This document shows, one piece after another, positions 30,058 to 39,982 of a DNA stretch of 64,000 bases. Source of the DNA: Caulobacter vibrioides (lineage in GTDB: Bacteria; Pseudomonadota; Alphaproteobacteria; Caulobacterales; Caulobacteraceae); assembly GCF_002310375.3 (NCBI RefSeq), contig NZ_CP023315.3, positions 1,054,001 to 1,118,000 of the forward strand, read 5' to 3'. Both the position numbers and the translations under genes were made by a program. Position 1 is the stretch's first letter. The number at the start of each line of letters is the position of its first letter. The notes below the pieces were generated by a model. That model saw nothing but the letters and a program-made list of their open reading frames with translations, ran no database searches and had not been told where the DNA came from.

Positions 30058-30704
30058 TGGGCGCAACCCTCGACATCGGGGGCGTCGTCATCGTTGGCGG
30101 CGGGGGCCACGCCAAGGTGGTCATCGAGAGCCTGCGGGCCAGCGGTCGGGCCGTGGCGGCGATCATCGACGCCGACCCGACGCCGCGCGAGGTGCTGGGC
30201 GTGCCCGTGGTGGGCGACGACCTGGCCCTGCCGACCCTTCGCGGGCAGGGGCTGTCGGCGCTGTTCGTGGCGATCGGCGACAATCGGCTTCGCCAGAAGT
30301 TGGGGCGCAAGGCCCGCGAACACGGCTTTTCGCTGGTCAACGCCATCCATCCTTCGGCGGTCGTGTCGCCCAGCGCGCGTCTGGGCGAGGGGATCGCGGT
30401 GATGGCGGGTGTGGTGATCAACGCCGAGAGCTGGATCGACGATCTGGCCATCCTCAACACCGGCGCTGTCGTCGACCATGACTGCCGCCTGGGCGCGGCC
30501 TGCCATCTGGGCCCCGCCTCGGCCCTGGCGGGCGGGGTGTCTGTGGGAGAGCGGGCTTTTCTCGGTGTCGGCGCCCGGGCCATACCCGGCGTATCGATCG
30601 GCGCCGACACGATCGTCGGCGCCGGCGGCGTGGTCGTGCGTGACCTTCCGGACGCGGTCCTTGCGATCGGCGTGCCGGCCAAGATTAAAGGAGACCGTTC
30701 GTGA
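30057..30704 (+). CDS. GDP-perosamine N-acetyltransferase (NeuD/PglD-type)
   Basis: 215 residues. The N-terminal Rossmann-like part has VVIVGGGGHAKVVIESL, typical of the NeuD/PglD sugar acyltransferase family. The rest is a left-handed beta helix of hexapeptide repeats (SPSARLGEGIAVMAGVVINA, LNTGAVVDHDCRLG). The histidine in AVVDHDC is the expected catalytic base. It would acetylate perosamine to N-acetylperosamine. It overlaps gmd by one base and per by four (GTGA), so the three are tightly coupled. C. crescentus has an equivalent gene in the same position. Confidence 0.9.
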
Positions 30705-31816
30705 GTGATCTGCCGCGCATTTCCGTCGCCGCGCCGCGCCTCGACGGCAACGAACGCGACTATGTGCTGGAGTGCCTGGACTCCACCTGGATCTCGTCGG
30801 CCGGCCGCTTCATCACCGATTTCGAACGGGCGTTCGCCGACTACTGCGGCGTGAAGCACGCGATCGCCTGCAACAACGGCACGACGGCGCTGCACCTGGC
30901 CCTGGTGGCGATGGGGATCGGCCCCGGCGACGAAGTCATCGTGCCCAGCCTGACCTATATCGCCTCGTGCAATGCGGTGACCTATTGCGGCGGGACGGTG
31001 GTGCTGGTCGACAACGACCCGCGGACGTTCAACATCGATCCGGCGCTGATCGAGGCCAAGATCACGCCGCGCACCAAGGCGATCATGCCGGTCCACCTGT
31101 ATGGTCAGGTCGCCGACATGGATCCGATCCTCGCGATCGCCAAGAAGCACGGCCTGATGGTGATCGAGGACGCCGCCGAGGCCGTGGGGGCGACCTACAA
31201 GGGCAAGATGTCCGGATCGCTGGGCACGTGCGCCACCTTCAGCTTCTTCGGCAACAAGATCATCACCACCGGCGAGGGCGGGATGATCACCACCAACGAC
31301 GACGAGCTGGCGCGGGTGATGCGCCTGTACCGTAGCCAGGGCATGGACCCGAACCGCCGCTACTGGTTCCCGGTCGTCGGCTTCAACTATCGCATGACCA
31401 ACATCCAGGCCGCGATCGGCCTGGCGCAGCTGGAGCGCGTCGATGCGCACCTCGCGGCCCGCGAGCAGGTGGTGGCCTGGTACGAGGAAAAGCTGGCGCG
31501 CCTGGGCAACCGCGTGATCAAGCCGCACGTCGAGCCGACCGGTCGTCATGTGTTCTGGATGTACACGGTGCGTCTGGGCGAGGGGCTTTCGACCTCGCGC
31601 GACCAGGTGATCCAGGATCTCGATGCGCTGGGCGTCGAGAGCCGCCCGGTCTTCCATCCGATGCACGTGATGCCGCCCTATGCGCATCTGGCCACGGACG
31701 ATCTGAAGATCGCCGAGGCCTGTGGAGCCGACGGCTTGAACCTGCCGACCCACGCGGGTCTGACCGAGGCCGACATCGACCGCGTCATCGCGGCGCTGGA
31801 CCAGGTGCTGGTCTAG
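30701..31816 (+). CDS. per: GDP-perosamine synthase (PLP aminotransferase)
   Basis: 371 residues of the DegT/DnrJ/EryC1 aminotransferase family. Converts GDP-4-keto-6-deoxymannose and glutamate to GDP-perosamine. The PLP lysine is K186 in SFFGNKIITTGEGGM; D157 in VIEDAAEAVGA binds the PLP nitrogen; NNGTTALHLAL is the phosphate-binding region. Start is GTG, overlapping the upstream stop. Length and residues match the C. crescentus enzyme, whose internal lysine is also Lys186. Confidence 0.95.
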   Translation: MSDLPRISVAAPRLDGNERDYVLECLDSTWISSAGRFITDFERAFADYCGVKHAIACNNGTTALHLALVAMGIGPGDEVIVPSLTYIASCNAVTYCGGTVVLVDNDPRTFNIDPALIEAKITPRTKAIMPVHLYGQVADMDPILAIAKKHGLMVIEDAAEAVGATYKGKMSGSLGTCATFSFFGNKIITTGEGGMITTNDDELARVMRLYRSQGMDPNRRYWFPVVGFNYRMTNIQAAIGLAQLERVDAHLAAREQVVAWYEEKLARLGNRVIKPHVEPTGRHVFWMYTVRLGEGLSTSRDQVIQDLDALGVESRPVFHPMHVMPPYAHLATDDLKIAEACGADGLNLPTHAGLTEADIDRVIAALDQVLV

Positions 31817-31819
31817 CCG

Positions 31820-32857
31820 ATGCGCATCGTCCTGCTGTCCTCGATCGTGCCGTTCATCAACGGCGGGGCGCGCTTCATCGTCGAGTGGCTCGAGGAGAAG
31901 CTGGTCGAGGCCGGCCACGAGGTCGAGCGGTTCTACCTGCCGTTCGTCGACGATCCGAACGAGATCCTGCACCAGATCGCGGCCTGGCGGCTGATGGACC
32001 TGACCCAGTGGTGCGACCGGGTGATCTGCTTCCGGCCGCCGGCCTATGTGGTGGACCATCCCAACAAGGTGCTGTGGTTCATCCACCACATCCGCACCTT
32101 CTACGACCTGTGGGACACGCCCTATCGCGGCATGCCGGACGACGCCCATTACCGCGCCGTTCGCGACAATCTGCGCGCGCTCGACACCCAGGCGATCTCT
32201 GAGGCGCGGGCGGTGTTCACCAACTCTCAGGTCGTGGCCGACCGCTTGAAGGCCTTCAACGGCCTGGACGCCACGCCGCTGTATCCGCCGATCTATCAGC
32301 CCGAGCGCTTCACCCACACCGGCTATGGCGACGAGATCGTGGCCATCTCGCGCCTGGAGCCGCACAAGCGCCAGGCCCTGATGATCGAGGCCATGCAGTA
32401 CGTGAAGACCGGCGTGAAGCTGCGTCTGGCGGGCACGGCGTCCAGCCCCGAATATGGCCGACAGCTGGTCAAGATGACCCATGACCTGGGCGTCGCCGAT
32501 CGGGTCATTCTCGAGGATCGCTGGATCAGCGAGGACGAGAAGGCCGACATGCTGAAACAGGCTCTGGCCGTCGCCTATCTGCCCAAGGACGAGGACAGCT
32601 ACGGCTATCCCTCGCTGGAGGGCGCCCACGCCCGCAAGCCGGTGATCACCACGACCGACTCCGGCGGGGTGCTGGAACTGGTCGAGCACGGCCGCAACGG
32701 CCTGATCAGCGCGCCCGATCCGAGGGCGCTGGCCGAGCAGTTCGACCGGCTGCACGCCGACAAGCCGGCGGTGGCCAAGATGGGGACCGCCTCGCTGAAC
32801 CGTCTGGCCGACATGAAGATCGATTGGACCACCGTGGTGGAGCGTCTGACCTCATGA
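31820..32857 (+). CDS. O-antigen glycosyltransferase (GT4 type)
   Basis: 345 residues. Begins MRIVLLSSIVPFINGGARFI, the nucleotide-sugar transferase GT-B start. The donor domain has EIVAISRLEPHKRQALMIEAM, LRLAGTASSPEYGRQL and the E-x7-E motif in DEDSYGYPSLEGAHARKPVI. It starts 3 bases after per and is probably an N-acetylperosamine transferase extending the O-antigen; the assignment of linkage is inference. Corresponds in position to an lps gene of the C. crescentus rsa locus. Confidence 0.88.
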   Translation: MRIVLLSSIVPFINGGARFIVEWLEEKLVEAGHEVERFYLPFVDDPNEILHQIAAWRLMDLTQWCDRVICFRPPAYVVDHPNKVLWFIHHIRTFYDLWDTPYRGMPDDAHYRAVRDNLRALDTQAISEARAVFTNSQVVADRLKAFNGLDATPLYPPIYQPERFTHTGYGDEIVAISRLEPHKRQALMIEAMQYVKTGVKLRLAGTASSPEYGRQLVKMTHDLGVADRVILEDRWISEDEKADMLKQALAVAYLPKDEDSYGYPSLEGAHARKPVITTTDSGGVLELVEHGRNGLISAPDPRALAEQFDRLHADKPAVAKMGTASLNRLADMKIDWTTVVERLTS

Positions 32858-32867
32858 GGAAGTCCGC

Positions 32868-33905
32868 ATGAAGGTTCTGGTCGTCAACAACGCCGCGCCG
32901 TTCCAGCGGGGCGGCGCCGAGGAGCTGGCCGACCATCTGGTCCGCCGCCTGAACGCCACGCCCGGCGTGCAGTCCGAGCTGGTGCGCGTGCCGTTCACCT
33001 GGGAGCCCGCCGAGCGCCTGATCGAGGAGATGCTGATCTCCAAGGGGATGCGGCTCTACAACGTGGACCGGGTCATCGGGCTGAAGTTCCCGGCCTATCT
33101 GATCCCGCACCAGAACAAGGTCCTGTGGCTGCTGCACCAGTTTCGTCAGGCCTATGACCTGTCGGAAGCGGGCCAGAGCCACCTTGATTTCGATGACACG
33201 GGCAGGGCGGTGAAGGCGGCGATCCGCGCGGCCGACAACGTCTGCTTCGCCGAGTGCCGCAAGATCTACTGCAATTCGCCCGTCACCCAGAACCGCCTGA
33301 TGAAGTTCAACGGGGTGAGCAGCGAGGTGCTCTATCCGCCGCTGAACGACGGCGAGCTGTTCACCGGCGGCGAGCATGGCGACTATGTCTTCGCCGGCGG
33401 CCGGGTCGCGGCGGGCAAGCGCCAGCACCTGTTGATCGAGGCCCTGGCCCTGCTGCCGGGCGGCCTGCGCCTGGTGATCGCCGGGCCGCCGGAAAACCAG
33501 GCCTATGCCGATCGCCTGACCAAGCTGGTCGAGGACCTGGACCTCAAGGACCGCGTCGAGCTGCGCTTTGGCTTCCACCCGCGCGAAGACATCGCACGCT
33601 GGGCCAACGGAGCCCTGATCTGCGCCTATCTGCCCTTCGACGAGGACAGCGTGGGTTACGTGACGATGGAAGCCTTCGCCGCGGGCAAGGCCGTGCTCAC
33701 CGTCACCGACTCCGGCGGACTGCTCGAGATCGTCAGCGCCGACACCGGCGCGGTGGCTGAGCCGACCCCGCAAGCCCTGGCCGAGTCGCTTGATCGTTTG
33801 ACCTCGGATCGGGCGCGGGCGATATCACTGGGTGACGCGGCGCGCCGGCTATGGCGCGACAAGAATGTCACATGGGAAGAGACGGTCCGCCGTCTTCTTG
33901 ATTAA
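32868..33905 (+). CDS. O-antigen glycosyltransferase (GT4 type), paralogue
   Basis: 345 residues, the same length and layout as the upstream neighbour (KVLVVNNAAPFQRGGAEELA at the N-terminus; DYVFAGGRVAAGKRQHLLIEAL and DEDSVGYVTMEAFAAGKAVL in the donor domain), so the pair arose by tandem duplication. GAGGAAG between the two genes is its ribosome site. Likely adds another perosamine linkage or starts the repeat. Confidence 0.88.
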   Translation: MKVLVVNNAAPFQRGGAEELADHLVRRLNATPGVQSELVRVPFTWEPAERLIEEMLISKGMRLYNVDRVIGLKFPAYLIPHQNKVLWLLHQFRQAYDLSEAGQSHLDFDDTGRAVKAAIRAADNVCFAECRKIYCNSPVTQNRLMKFNGVSSEVLYPPLNDGELFTGGEHGDYVFAGGRVAAGKRQHLLIEALALLPGGLRLVIAGPPENQAYADRLTKLVEDLDLKDRVELRFGFHPREDIARWANGALICAYLPFDEDSVGYVTMEAFAAGKAVLTVTDSGGLLEIVSADTGAVAEPTPQALAESLDRLTSDRARAISLGDAARRLWRDKNVTWEETVRRLLD

Positions 33906-33961
33906 GCCACAAATATTAGGTTGAAGGCCACGTTAAGACGCGGTCCGCTACAGTCTGGGAA

Positions 33962-35545
33962 ATGCGAGTGCTGTCGAAAGTTCTGTCCGTGCGAACGTCA
34001 CTGATCGCCTTGGCCGTGGCCATGGCCGTCGTCGGTCGCGCTGATCTCGCTCAAGCCGAGACCTTGGCTGACGCGATCACTGCGGCCTATCAAAGCAATC
34101 CGAACATTCAGGCCCAGCGCGCCGCTATGCGCGCGCTTGATGAGAACTACACCCAGGCCCGCTCGGCCTATGGCCTTCAGGCCAACGCCTCGGTCGCCGA
34201 GGTCTACGGCTGGTCCAGGGGCGTGAACGCCAAGAGCGGCGTCGAGGCGGCCAGCCAGACCTCGACCCTGTCCCTGAGCCAGGCCCTCTATACGAACGGC
34301 CGCTTCTCCGCCCGCCTCGCGGGGGTCGAAGCGCAGATCAAGGCCGCGCGCGAAAACCTGCGTCGGATCGAGATGGACCTGCTGGTCCGCGTGACCAACG
34401 CCTATGTCTCGGTGCGTCGCGACCGCGAGATCCTGCGCATCAGCCAAGGCGGCGAAGCCTGGCTGCAGAAGCAACTGAAAGACACCGAGGACAAGTACAG
34501 CGTCCGCCAGGTGACGCTGACCGACGTCCAGCAGGCCAAGGCCCGTCTGGCGTCCGCCAGCACCCAGGTCGCCAACGCCCAGGCGCAATTGAACGTCACC
34601 GTGGCGCTCTATGCATCCTTGGTGGGCCGCCAGCCCGAGACGCTTGAGCCCGAGCCGGATGTCGACGGCCTGCCCACAAGCCTGGATGAAGCTTTCAACC
34701 AGGCGGAACAAGCCAACCCGACCGTTCTGGCCGCAGGCTATACCGAGAAGGCTTCGCGCGCGGGTGTCGCCGAGGCGCGGGCCCAGCGCCTGTTCTCGGT
34801 CGGCGCGCGCGCCGAGTACCGTAACGGCTCGAGCACGCCCTACTACGCGCGGGGCGGCCTGCGCGAGGACACCGTCAACGCTTCGGTGACGCTGTCGCAG
34901 CCGCTGTTCACCAGCGGTCAGCTGAACTCGTCGGTGCGGCAGTCGATCGAGGAAAACAATCGCGACAAGCTGCTCTTCGAAGACGCGCGCCGCAGCATGG
35001 TGCTGGCCGTCTCGCAGTACTGGGACAGCCTGGTGGCCGCGCGCAAGTCGCTGGTCAGCATCGAAGAAGAGATGAAGGCCGACACGATCGCCTTCTATGG
35101 CGTGCGGGAAGAAGAGCGTTTCGCGCTCCGCAGCACGATCGAAGTGCTCAACGCCCAGGCCGAACTGCAGAACGCCCAGATCAATTTCGTCCGCGGGCGC
35201 GCCAACGAGTATGTCGGCCGGCTGCAGCTGCTGGCGCAGGTCGGCACGCTTGAGGTCGGCAACCTCGCCCCGGGCGTGCAGCCCTATGACCCCGAGCGTC
35301 ACTTCAAGAAGGTGCGTTACCGCGGCGCGCTGCCGACCGAGCTGATCATCGGGACCTTCGATCGGATCGCCTTGCCGCTGGAGACCAAGAAGCCGGCGCC
35401 GGGCGACACCTCGCCGATCCGGCCGCCCTCCAGCGAACTGCCTGCCAAGCCGATCTCGGCCGACAAGGTGACGCCGCCGGCGTCGATCAACGACCTGCCC
35501 GCGCTGAGCGACGATACGCCGGTCCAGACCGCGCCACGGAACTAG
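33962..35545 (+). CDS. rsaF: Type I secretion outer membrane protein RsaF (TolC family)
   Basis: 527 residues. Signal peptide ending near LAQAET, then two TolC-type repeats of helical hairpin and beta strands: LADAITAAYQSNPNIQAQRAAM, STLSLSQALYTNGRFSARL, and the second copy SVTLSQPLFTSGQLNSSVRQS. The proline-rich C-terminal tail (about 455-527) is periplasmic and dispensable-looking. It provides the trimeric outer-membrane exit duct for S-layer secretion with RsaD and RsaE. C. crescentus has two such genes; only one is in this window. The TAG stop belongs to a CTAGAGC repeat. Confidence 0.92.
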   Translation: MRVLSKVLSVRTSLIALAVAMAVVGRADLAQAETLADAITAAYQSNPNIQAQRAAMRALDENYTQARSAYGLQANASVAEVYGWSRGVNAKSGVEAASQTSTLSLSQALYTNGRFSARLAGVEAQIKAARENLRRIEMDLLVRVTNAYVSVRRDREILRISQGGEAWLQKQLKDTEDKYSVRQVTLTDVQQAKARLASASTQVANAQAQLNVTVALYASLVGRQPETLEPEPDVDGLPTSLDEAFNQAEQANPTVLAAGYTEKASRAGVAEARAQRLFSVGARAEYRNGSSTPYYARGGLREDTVNASVTLSQPLFTSGQLNSSVRQSIEENNRDKLLFEDARRSMVLAVSQYWDSLVAARKSLVSIEEEMKADTIAFYGVREEERFALRSTIEVLNAQAELQNAQINFVRGRANEYVGRLQLLAQVGTLEVGNLAPGVQPYDPERHFKKVRYRGALPTELIIGTFDRIALPLETKKPAPGDTSPIRPPSSELPAKPISADKVTPPASINDLPALSDDTPVQTAPRN

Positions 35546-35649
35546 AGCGTTTCGCGACCTGACGGCGTCAGGCCGCGAGCTCTAGTCTTCTGTTTCGAAG
35601 CCTTTTTCTTCACGCGAACCGGAACCACTTCGCTCGAAAAATGCTCTAG
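35543..35649. repeat. CTAGAGC-type palindromic element, copy 2
   Basis: Starts CTAGAGCG at the rsaF stop and ends GCTCTAG at the stop of the convergent glycosyltransferase; both TAG stop codons are part of the element ends. Inner palindromes include CCTGACGGCGTCAGG with CGCGACC/GGCCGCG and a second unit with TTCGAAGC. It probably serves as a bidirectional terminator. Confidence 0.75.
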
Positions 35650-36935
35650 GCCAGAGCCGCCAAAGCCCGCGTCATCGCGATCCAGGCGTCGCGGTTGAAC
35701 GAGACGTGGCCGTTGCGCGCCGTCGCGGCGGCCAGGGCGTCGCGCCAGGCGTCGTCGGAGATCAGGCGGGCCAGTTTCTCGGCGGCGTCGGTCACATCCG
35801 CGTCGGCCCAGCGTCCCGCCCGATAGATGACGCCGTCGCCCTCCACAGGGACCAGCCGATAGTCCACCAGGCGGCTGGACGCGGGGTCCATGAACTCGAC
35901 GTTCGAGGACCAGCCCGTCGCTAAGGTGGGCTTGCCAAGCCAGATCGCCTCGGCGAGCAGCAGGCCGTAACCCTCTGAGCGGTGCAGGGACAGCACGATG
36001 TCGCTGCTGGCCGTGAGGGCCGCCATGTCCTGCGCCGACAGATTATCGGTCAAGAGCCGGATCGAGGGATCGCCGGCCACGTCTGCGGCGAGCGCCTGGA
36101 AGGTCTCGGGATAGAGATCCGCGCCGACGATCTTGCAGACCAGCATAGCCGGACGGGTGGCGCGGGCCGTGGCCTGCTGGAAGGCGCGTAAGGCCGCGCG
36201 GGGGTTCTTGCGTTGCGCCGTCGAGCGCAGGTCGAAGGCCATCAGCACCACGACCTGGTCGTGCGGCAGTCCAAAGCGGGTGCGATCGGCCTGCGGTCGC
36301 GGATTCAGGTAGAGCGGGTAGGGGGCCGGCGCAACCCTCACGCGCTTGGGCGCGACGCGTCGGATCGCGTCGGCGGCGAAGGCGGACGGGGTCCAGACCT
36401 CGTCGACGAAATCGAAGGCGGGAAGCCAGTCGGACGGAACCTCTTCCAACTCCCAGGCCCAGTAACCGACATGCCGGCGACCCTGTAACAGGCGGCCCTC
36501 GGTGTCTCGCACCCATCGCAGAAGCTCGGGCGGATTGATGTGCGAGATCGTGACCCCTCGCTCGCCGGGGTCCGGGGGAGGGAAGGCGGGGGGGATTTCG
36601 GCGGCGAACCCGACGGACGCCGACAGGTCCAGCGCGCGAACGGGCAAGCCCATGTCCGCAAATCCGCGCGCCAGCATCCGCGCGCCTTCGCCGAGGCCAT
36701 GCACTGCGCCGTGGAAGCCGATGATCGTCACGGGGAGCGCGGGCGAAAGGCCCCTGGGACCAGCGCCCTTCCGGGCGCGCGCCAAGGCGGCTCTTTCCGC
36801 CCTCCGACCTTGATGGGCCGCCAGGGCCTGATCCAGGGCGTCCAGGCTCGCGCGCGGGACCCCAGCGGCGACATGGGCTGATCGCCGGATCGGTGTCGGC
36901 AGGCGCCGCCACAGGGCAAGCAGGCGCGACGTCAT
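35646..36935 (-). CDS. Glycosyltransferase family 1/4 near the O-antigen locus
   Basis: 429 residues. The N-terminal basic stretch (MTSRLLALWRRLPTPIRRSA) precedes a GT-B fold: VTIIGFHGAVHGLGEGARML, GYWAWELEEVPSDWLPAFDFVDEVW, the donor domain with VVVLMAFDLRSTAQRKNPRA and SDIVLSLHRSEGYGLLLAEAIWLGKP (E-x7-E), then ATGWSSNVEFMD. This subgroup is typical for polysaccharide biosynthesis. ATG at 36935 is preferred; one at 37058 would leave only 31 bases to the divergent gene. It lies convergent with rsaF. Confidence 0.85.
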   Translation of the reverse strand: MTSRLLALWRRLPTPIRRSAHVAAGVPRASLDALDQALAAHQGRRAERAALARARKGAGPRGLSPALPVTIIGFHGAVHGLGEGARMLARGFADMGLPVRALDLSASVGFAAEIPPAFPPPDPGERGVTISHINPPELLRWVRDTEGRLLQGRRHVGYWAWELEEVPSDWLPAFDFVDEVWTPSAFAADAIRRVAPKRVRVAPAPYPLYLNPRPQADRTRFGLPHDQVVVLMAFDLRSTAQRKNPRAALRAFQQATARATRPAMLVCKIVGADLYPETFQALAADVAGDPSIRLLTDNLSAQDMAALTASSDIVLSLHRSEGYGLLLAEAIWLGKPTLATGWSSNVEFMDPASSRLVDYRLVPVEGDGVIYRAGRWADADVTDAAEKLARLISDDAWRDALAAATARNGHVSFNRDAWIAMTRALAALA

Positions 36936-37089
36936 GGCTGATGCGGGCGGGCGAAACGCATGGGCGATCGTATAGCCGTTCAGGCTGCGCCAACGCCAGC
37001 AAAGGTGCGCGAGGCGGCGCGACGCGCGCTTGTCATGCGAAAGGTTTGCATGCAGCAATGGCCCGCCATTGGGGTGAGGGGAAGAGTAC

Positions 37090-38625
37090 GTGTCGACTGA
37101 GTGGAACGCCGGCTATGTTACGGACATCGACTATACGTTTGGCTACTACGGCGAGCTGAACCCGCTCCGCTGCCGCCTTCCGCTCCTGATGGTCGGGCGT
37201 CACGCCCCGAAGATCGAGAACGCCTGCGAACTGGGGTTTGGCCAGGGCCTGTCGGTGTCGATCCACGCCGCCGCCCAGCCCGGGGTCAACTGGTACGGCA
37301 CGGACTTCAATCCGTCCCAGGCGGCCTTCGCCACGGAAATGGTTCGCCTGTCGGGCGCCGAAGCCAAGCTTTACGACGAGGCCTTCGCCGAGTTCTGTAA
37401 CCGTCCGGACCTGCCGGACTTCGACTTCATCGGGCTGCATGGCATCTGGACCTGGATCTCGGATGACAACCGCCATGTCCTGGTGGACTTCATTCGCCGC
37501 AAGCTGCGCCCGGGCGGCGTGCTCTACATCTCCTACAACACGCTGCCGGGCTGGTCGGCCTCGGCGCCGATCCGCCACCTGATGAAGCGCCATGCCGACG
37601 TCATGGGCGCGCCGGGGCAGGGGGTTGTTGGTCAAACCGACGCTGCGCTGGGCTTCATTGATCAGTTCCTGGGCCTTGATCCGCTGTACGCCAAGGCCAA
37701 TCCCGGCGCCGTCGAGCGGCTCAATCAGGTCAAGGGACAGGATCGAAAGTACCTGGCCCACGAGTACATGAACCGTGACTGGCACCCCATGTACTTCGCC
37801 GACGCCGAGAACTGGCTCAGCGGCGCCAAGGTCGGTTACGCCGGCTCAGCGCACGTGCTGGACAACCTGCCCGAACTGAACATGACGCCGCAGCAAGCGG
37901 AGTTCATGCGCGGCGTCCCCGATGTGTCTTTGCGTGAAACCCTCCGCGACTTCTGCATGAACCAGCAGTTCCGCCGCGACTACTGGGTGCGCGGCGTGCG
38001 GACCTTGGCCGGCCATGAACAGGTCTCCGCGATGCGTGAGGAGCGTATCGTCATGACGGTCAATGAGGCGAACCTGCCCAAGACCGTACGCGGCGTCTTG
38101 GGTGAGGCGAGTCTGAAGGACGAAATCTATCGGCCGATCTTCGAGCTGCTGCTCGATAACAAGCCCCATTCCATCCATGAGCTGGAAACGCACGTCGCCG
38201 GCAAGAACGTGAACTTTGCCCAGATGAACTCGGCCCTGATGATCCTGATGGGTCTGGGCGTCATCACCCCGGCGGCGTCTGCGGCGGACGTCAACAAGGC
38301 CAAGGCCCGGACGCTGGCCTTGAACAAGGCGATTGCGTGCCGCTCGATGGCGGTGGGAGACATCGCCCACTTCGCCTCGCCCGTCACGGGCGGTGGGATG
38401 CTGGCGCCGCGTTTCCCTCAACTGTTCTGGCTCGGGCGGCAGAGCGGCGGGAAGACGCCGGCGGACTTGGCCACCTACGCCTACCAGATCCTGCAAAGCC
38501 AGGGGCAGGCCATCGTCAAGGACGGCGCCCCGCTTCAGGGCGAGGACAACCTCACCGAATTGAAGTCTCAAGCCGAGTTCTGGGCGAAAGATGTTCTGCC
38601 CATCTGGACCGCATTGGGAATCTAG
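37090..38625 (+). CDS. SAM-dependent methyltransferase with regulatory domain
   Basis: 511 residues. N-terminal class I methyltransferase (about 40-200) with ACELGFGQGLSVSIHAAAQP as motif I, GTDFNPSQ at the end of strand 2 and PDFDFIGLHGIWTWISDDNR. The middle and C-terminal part is the methyltransferase regulatory domain of unknown function that accompanies this enzyme type in many surface-polysaccharide clusters (REERIVMTVNE, PIFELLLDNKPHSIHELE). Starts with GTG after GGGGAAGAG. The substrate is unknown; position next to O-antigen genes suggests a sugar or glycolipid. Confidence 0.8.
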   Translation: MSTEWNAGYVTDIDYTFGYYGELNPLRCRLPLLMVGRHAPKIENACELGFGQGLSVSIHAAAQPGVNWYGTDFNPSQAAFATEMVRLSGAEAKLYDEAFAEFCNRPDLPDFDFIGLHGIWTWISDDNRHVLVDFIRRKLRPGGVLYISYNTLPGWSASAPIRHLMKRHADVMGAPGQGVVGQTDAALGFIDQFLGLDPLYAKANPGAVERLNQVKGQDRKYLAHEYMNRDWHPMYFADAENWLSGAKVGYAGSAHVLDNLPELNMTPQQAEFMRGVPDVSLRETLRDFCMNQQFRRDYWVRGVRTLAGHEQVSAMREERIVMTVNEANLPKTVRGVLGEASLKDEIYRPIFELLLDNKPHSIHELETHVAGKNVNFAQMNSALMILMGLGVITPAASAADVNKAKARTLALNKAIACRSMAVGDIAHFASPVTGGGMLAPRFPQLFWLGRQSGGKTPADLATYAYQILQSQGQAIVKDGAPLQGEDNLTELKSQAEFWAKDVLPIWTALGI

Positions 38626-39192
38626 GACGTGTCACTGCGCGCTTGGCGAGAGTTGAGCGCGCGGTATGCGCCGGCGAAGACTCTGTGTCTGCGTCCAGGT
38701 CGCCTTTCTGGAGAATGATCGGCAGAAGATCCAACGCTCGTCAGCGTAGACCTGGCCTCAAGGATGTATTTTGCCAAAGCCCAAGAGTTTATCCAAAACT
38801 GTAACGATCTGAGCCGGGCTTATGATCTTCTTTCGTGATGTGGAGCGTTCGTCGGAGCACTCTATGAATTGATCAGCACCATTCTTTCGTTCTAAGGGTC
38901 TCAGTGTCATCACTGATATTTTGACCTATGCGTCAGGAATCTGAGGCGCGCTCCGCAATAGCGGAAGTTGTGCTCTGAATTCACGACCTACTGTGGGATT
39001 TTCGTCGCAGAAAGGTTGCGGACCGACGCCGGTTAAGATATGGAAGAAGGGTCTACCCACAAGACTTCCCATTAGCCCCGCCGGAGACTGTGTCACCGGC
39101 GGGGCTTATTGCATCTGGGGAGCGTCGGCGCGCGACCATGGGAGCGCGACCGCAGAGGCGGCGTTCCGTCCGCCCAGCCTTGAGACGTCGGA
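38626..39192. other. Gene-poor gap of lower GC
   Basis: About 567 bases with no supportable gene on either strand. The stretch 38770-39000 is markedly less GC-rich than its surroundings. It contains a small stem GCGCTCCGC-AATA-GCGGAAG and, on the right, a strong hairpin at 39074-39106. A small RNA cannot be excluded. Confidence 0.5.
39074..39106. terminator. Hairpin terminator, downstream of DUF599 gene
   Basis: AGCCCCGCCGG and CCGGCGGGGCT form a perfect 11-base stem with loop AGACTGTGTCA. It lies about 87 bases beyond the stop of the minus-strand DUF599 gene and could work in both directions. Confidence 0.7.
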
Positions 39193-39942
39193 TTAGATGC
39201 GATCTTCGGGCGGCGTAGACGACACGCGGCTCAGATGCGGGCCATGCACGACCGGCTGCCGCTCCAGGATCTGCCGCACCTTGCGCACCGCCACGGAGGC
39301 GCTGCTTTGACGCTGTCGCCACAGCAGCAGCAGCATCGCGCCGAGCGTCGCGGTGAGGAAGGGCAGGGGGCCTAGCAACCAGACCGCCGCCGCAAGCGCG
39401 AAGTAGTAGGCGCGGACGCCCGCATTGAAGGCCGACAGCGCCGGGTTCAAGATCCCGCCTGCGGCCTCGGCGTACTCCGCGAGCACCGCGTTTGGCGCCC
39501 ACATCGGCGTGGCGCCGATCGCGGCGAGGCAGTAGTTCATCTGACGGATCGCCCAGATGAAGTCGAGCAACCCCCGGGCCAGAGCCACCAGCACCAGGCC
39601 CAGCTTGATCTGAAACATCAGCGGCGTGGTCTTGGCCAGGACGGCCAGGCCCTCGACGCTCTTCAAGGCGTTGTCACCGCCGAACAGGACGCCGGCCGCC
39701 GCCGCGATCAGGATCAGGTTCGAGGACGCGAAAAAGCTCGCCGAATTGATCGCATGCCCCAGCAACTGACCGTCCAGCAGGGCGATCTCGCGGACGGCCA
39801 TTTCCTGCATCCACCGGCGGCGGATCACCGTCATGTCGGTGTTGAGCACGCCGCCGCTCTCGCCGATGCGCTTGAGCATCGGCTCGTACAGCAGCCAGCA
39901 GCAGGCGAAGACGGTCAGGACCAGGATGTCGAGCAACGGCAT
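39193..39942 (-). CDS. DUF599 family inner membrane protein
   Basis: 249 residues with about four membrane segments: LLDILVLTVFACCWLLYEPM at the N-terminus, FASSNLILIAAAAGVLF, LMFQIKLGLVLVALARGLLDF and YYFALAAAVWLLGPLPFLTAT. The pattern NTDMTVIRRRWMQEMAVRE plus INSASFFASSNL and AIRQMNYCLAAIGA matches DUF599. The function of the family is unknown. The C-terminal 40 residues are cytoplasmic and basic. Confidence 0.85.
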   Translation of the reverse strand: MPLLDILVLTVFACCWLLYEPMLKRIGESGGVLNTDMTVIRRRWMQEMAVREIALLDGQLLGHAINSASFFASSNLILIAAAAGVLFGGDNALKSVEGLAVLAKTTPLMFQIKLGLVLVALARGLLDFIWAIRQMNYCLAAIGATPMWAPNAVLAEYAEAAGGILNPALSAFNAGVRAYYFALAAAVWLLGPLPFLTATLGAMLLLLWRQRQSSASVAVRKVRQILERQPVVHGPHLSRVSSTPPEDRI

Positions 39943-39982
39943 GATGCAAGTCTAGACCCAGGCAGGGAGTCGGAAAACCAGC

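Noticed and set aside
37035-37058. Longer start for the minus-strand glycosyltransferase at 37058
   Set aside because: It would leave about 31 bases to the divergent methyltransferase start, and the extra 41 residues do not look like a glycosyltransferase N-terminus.
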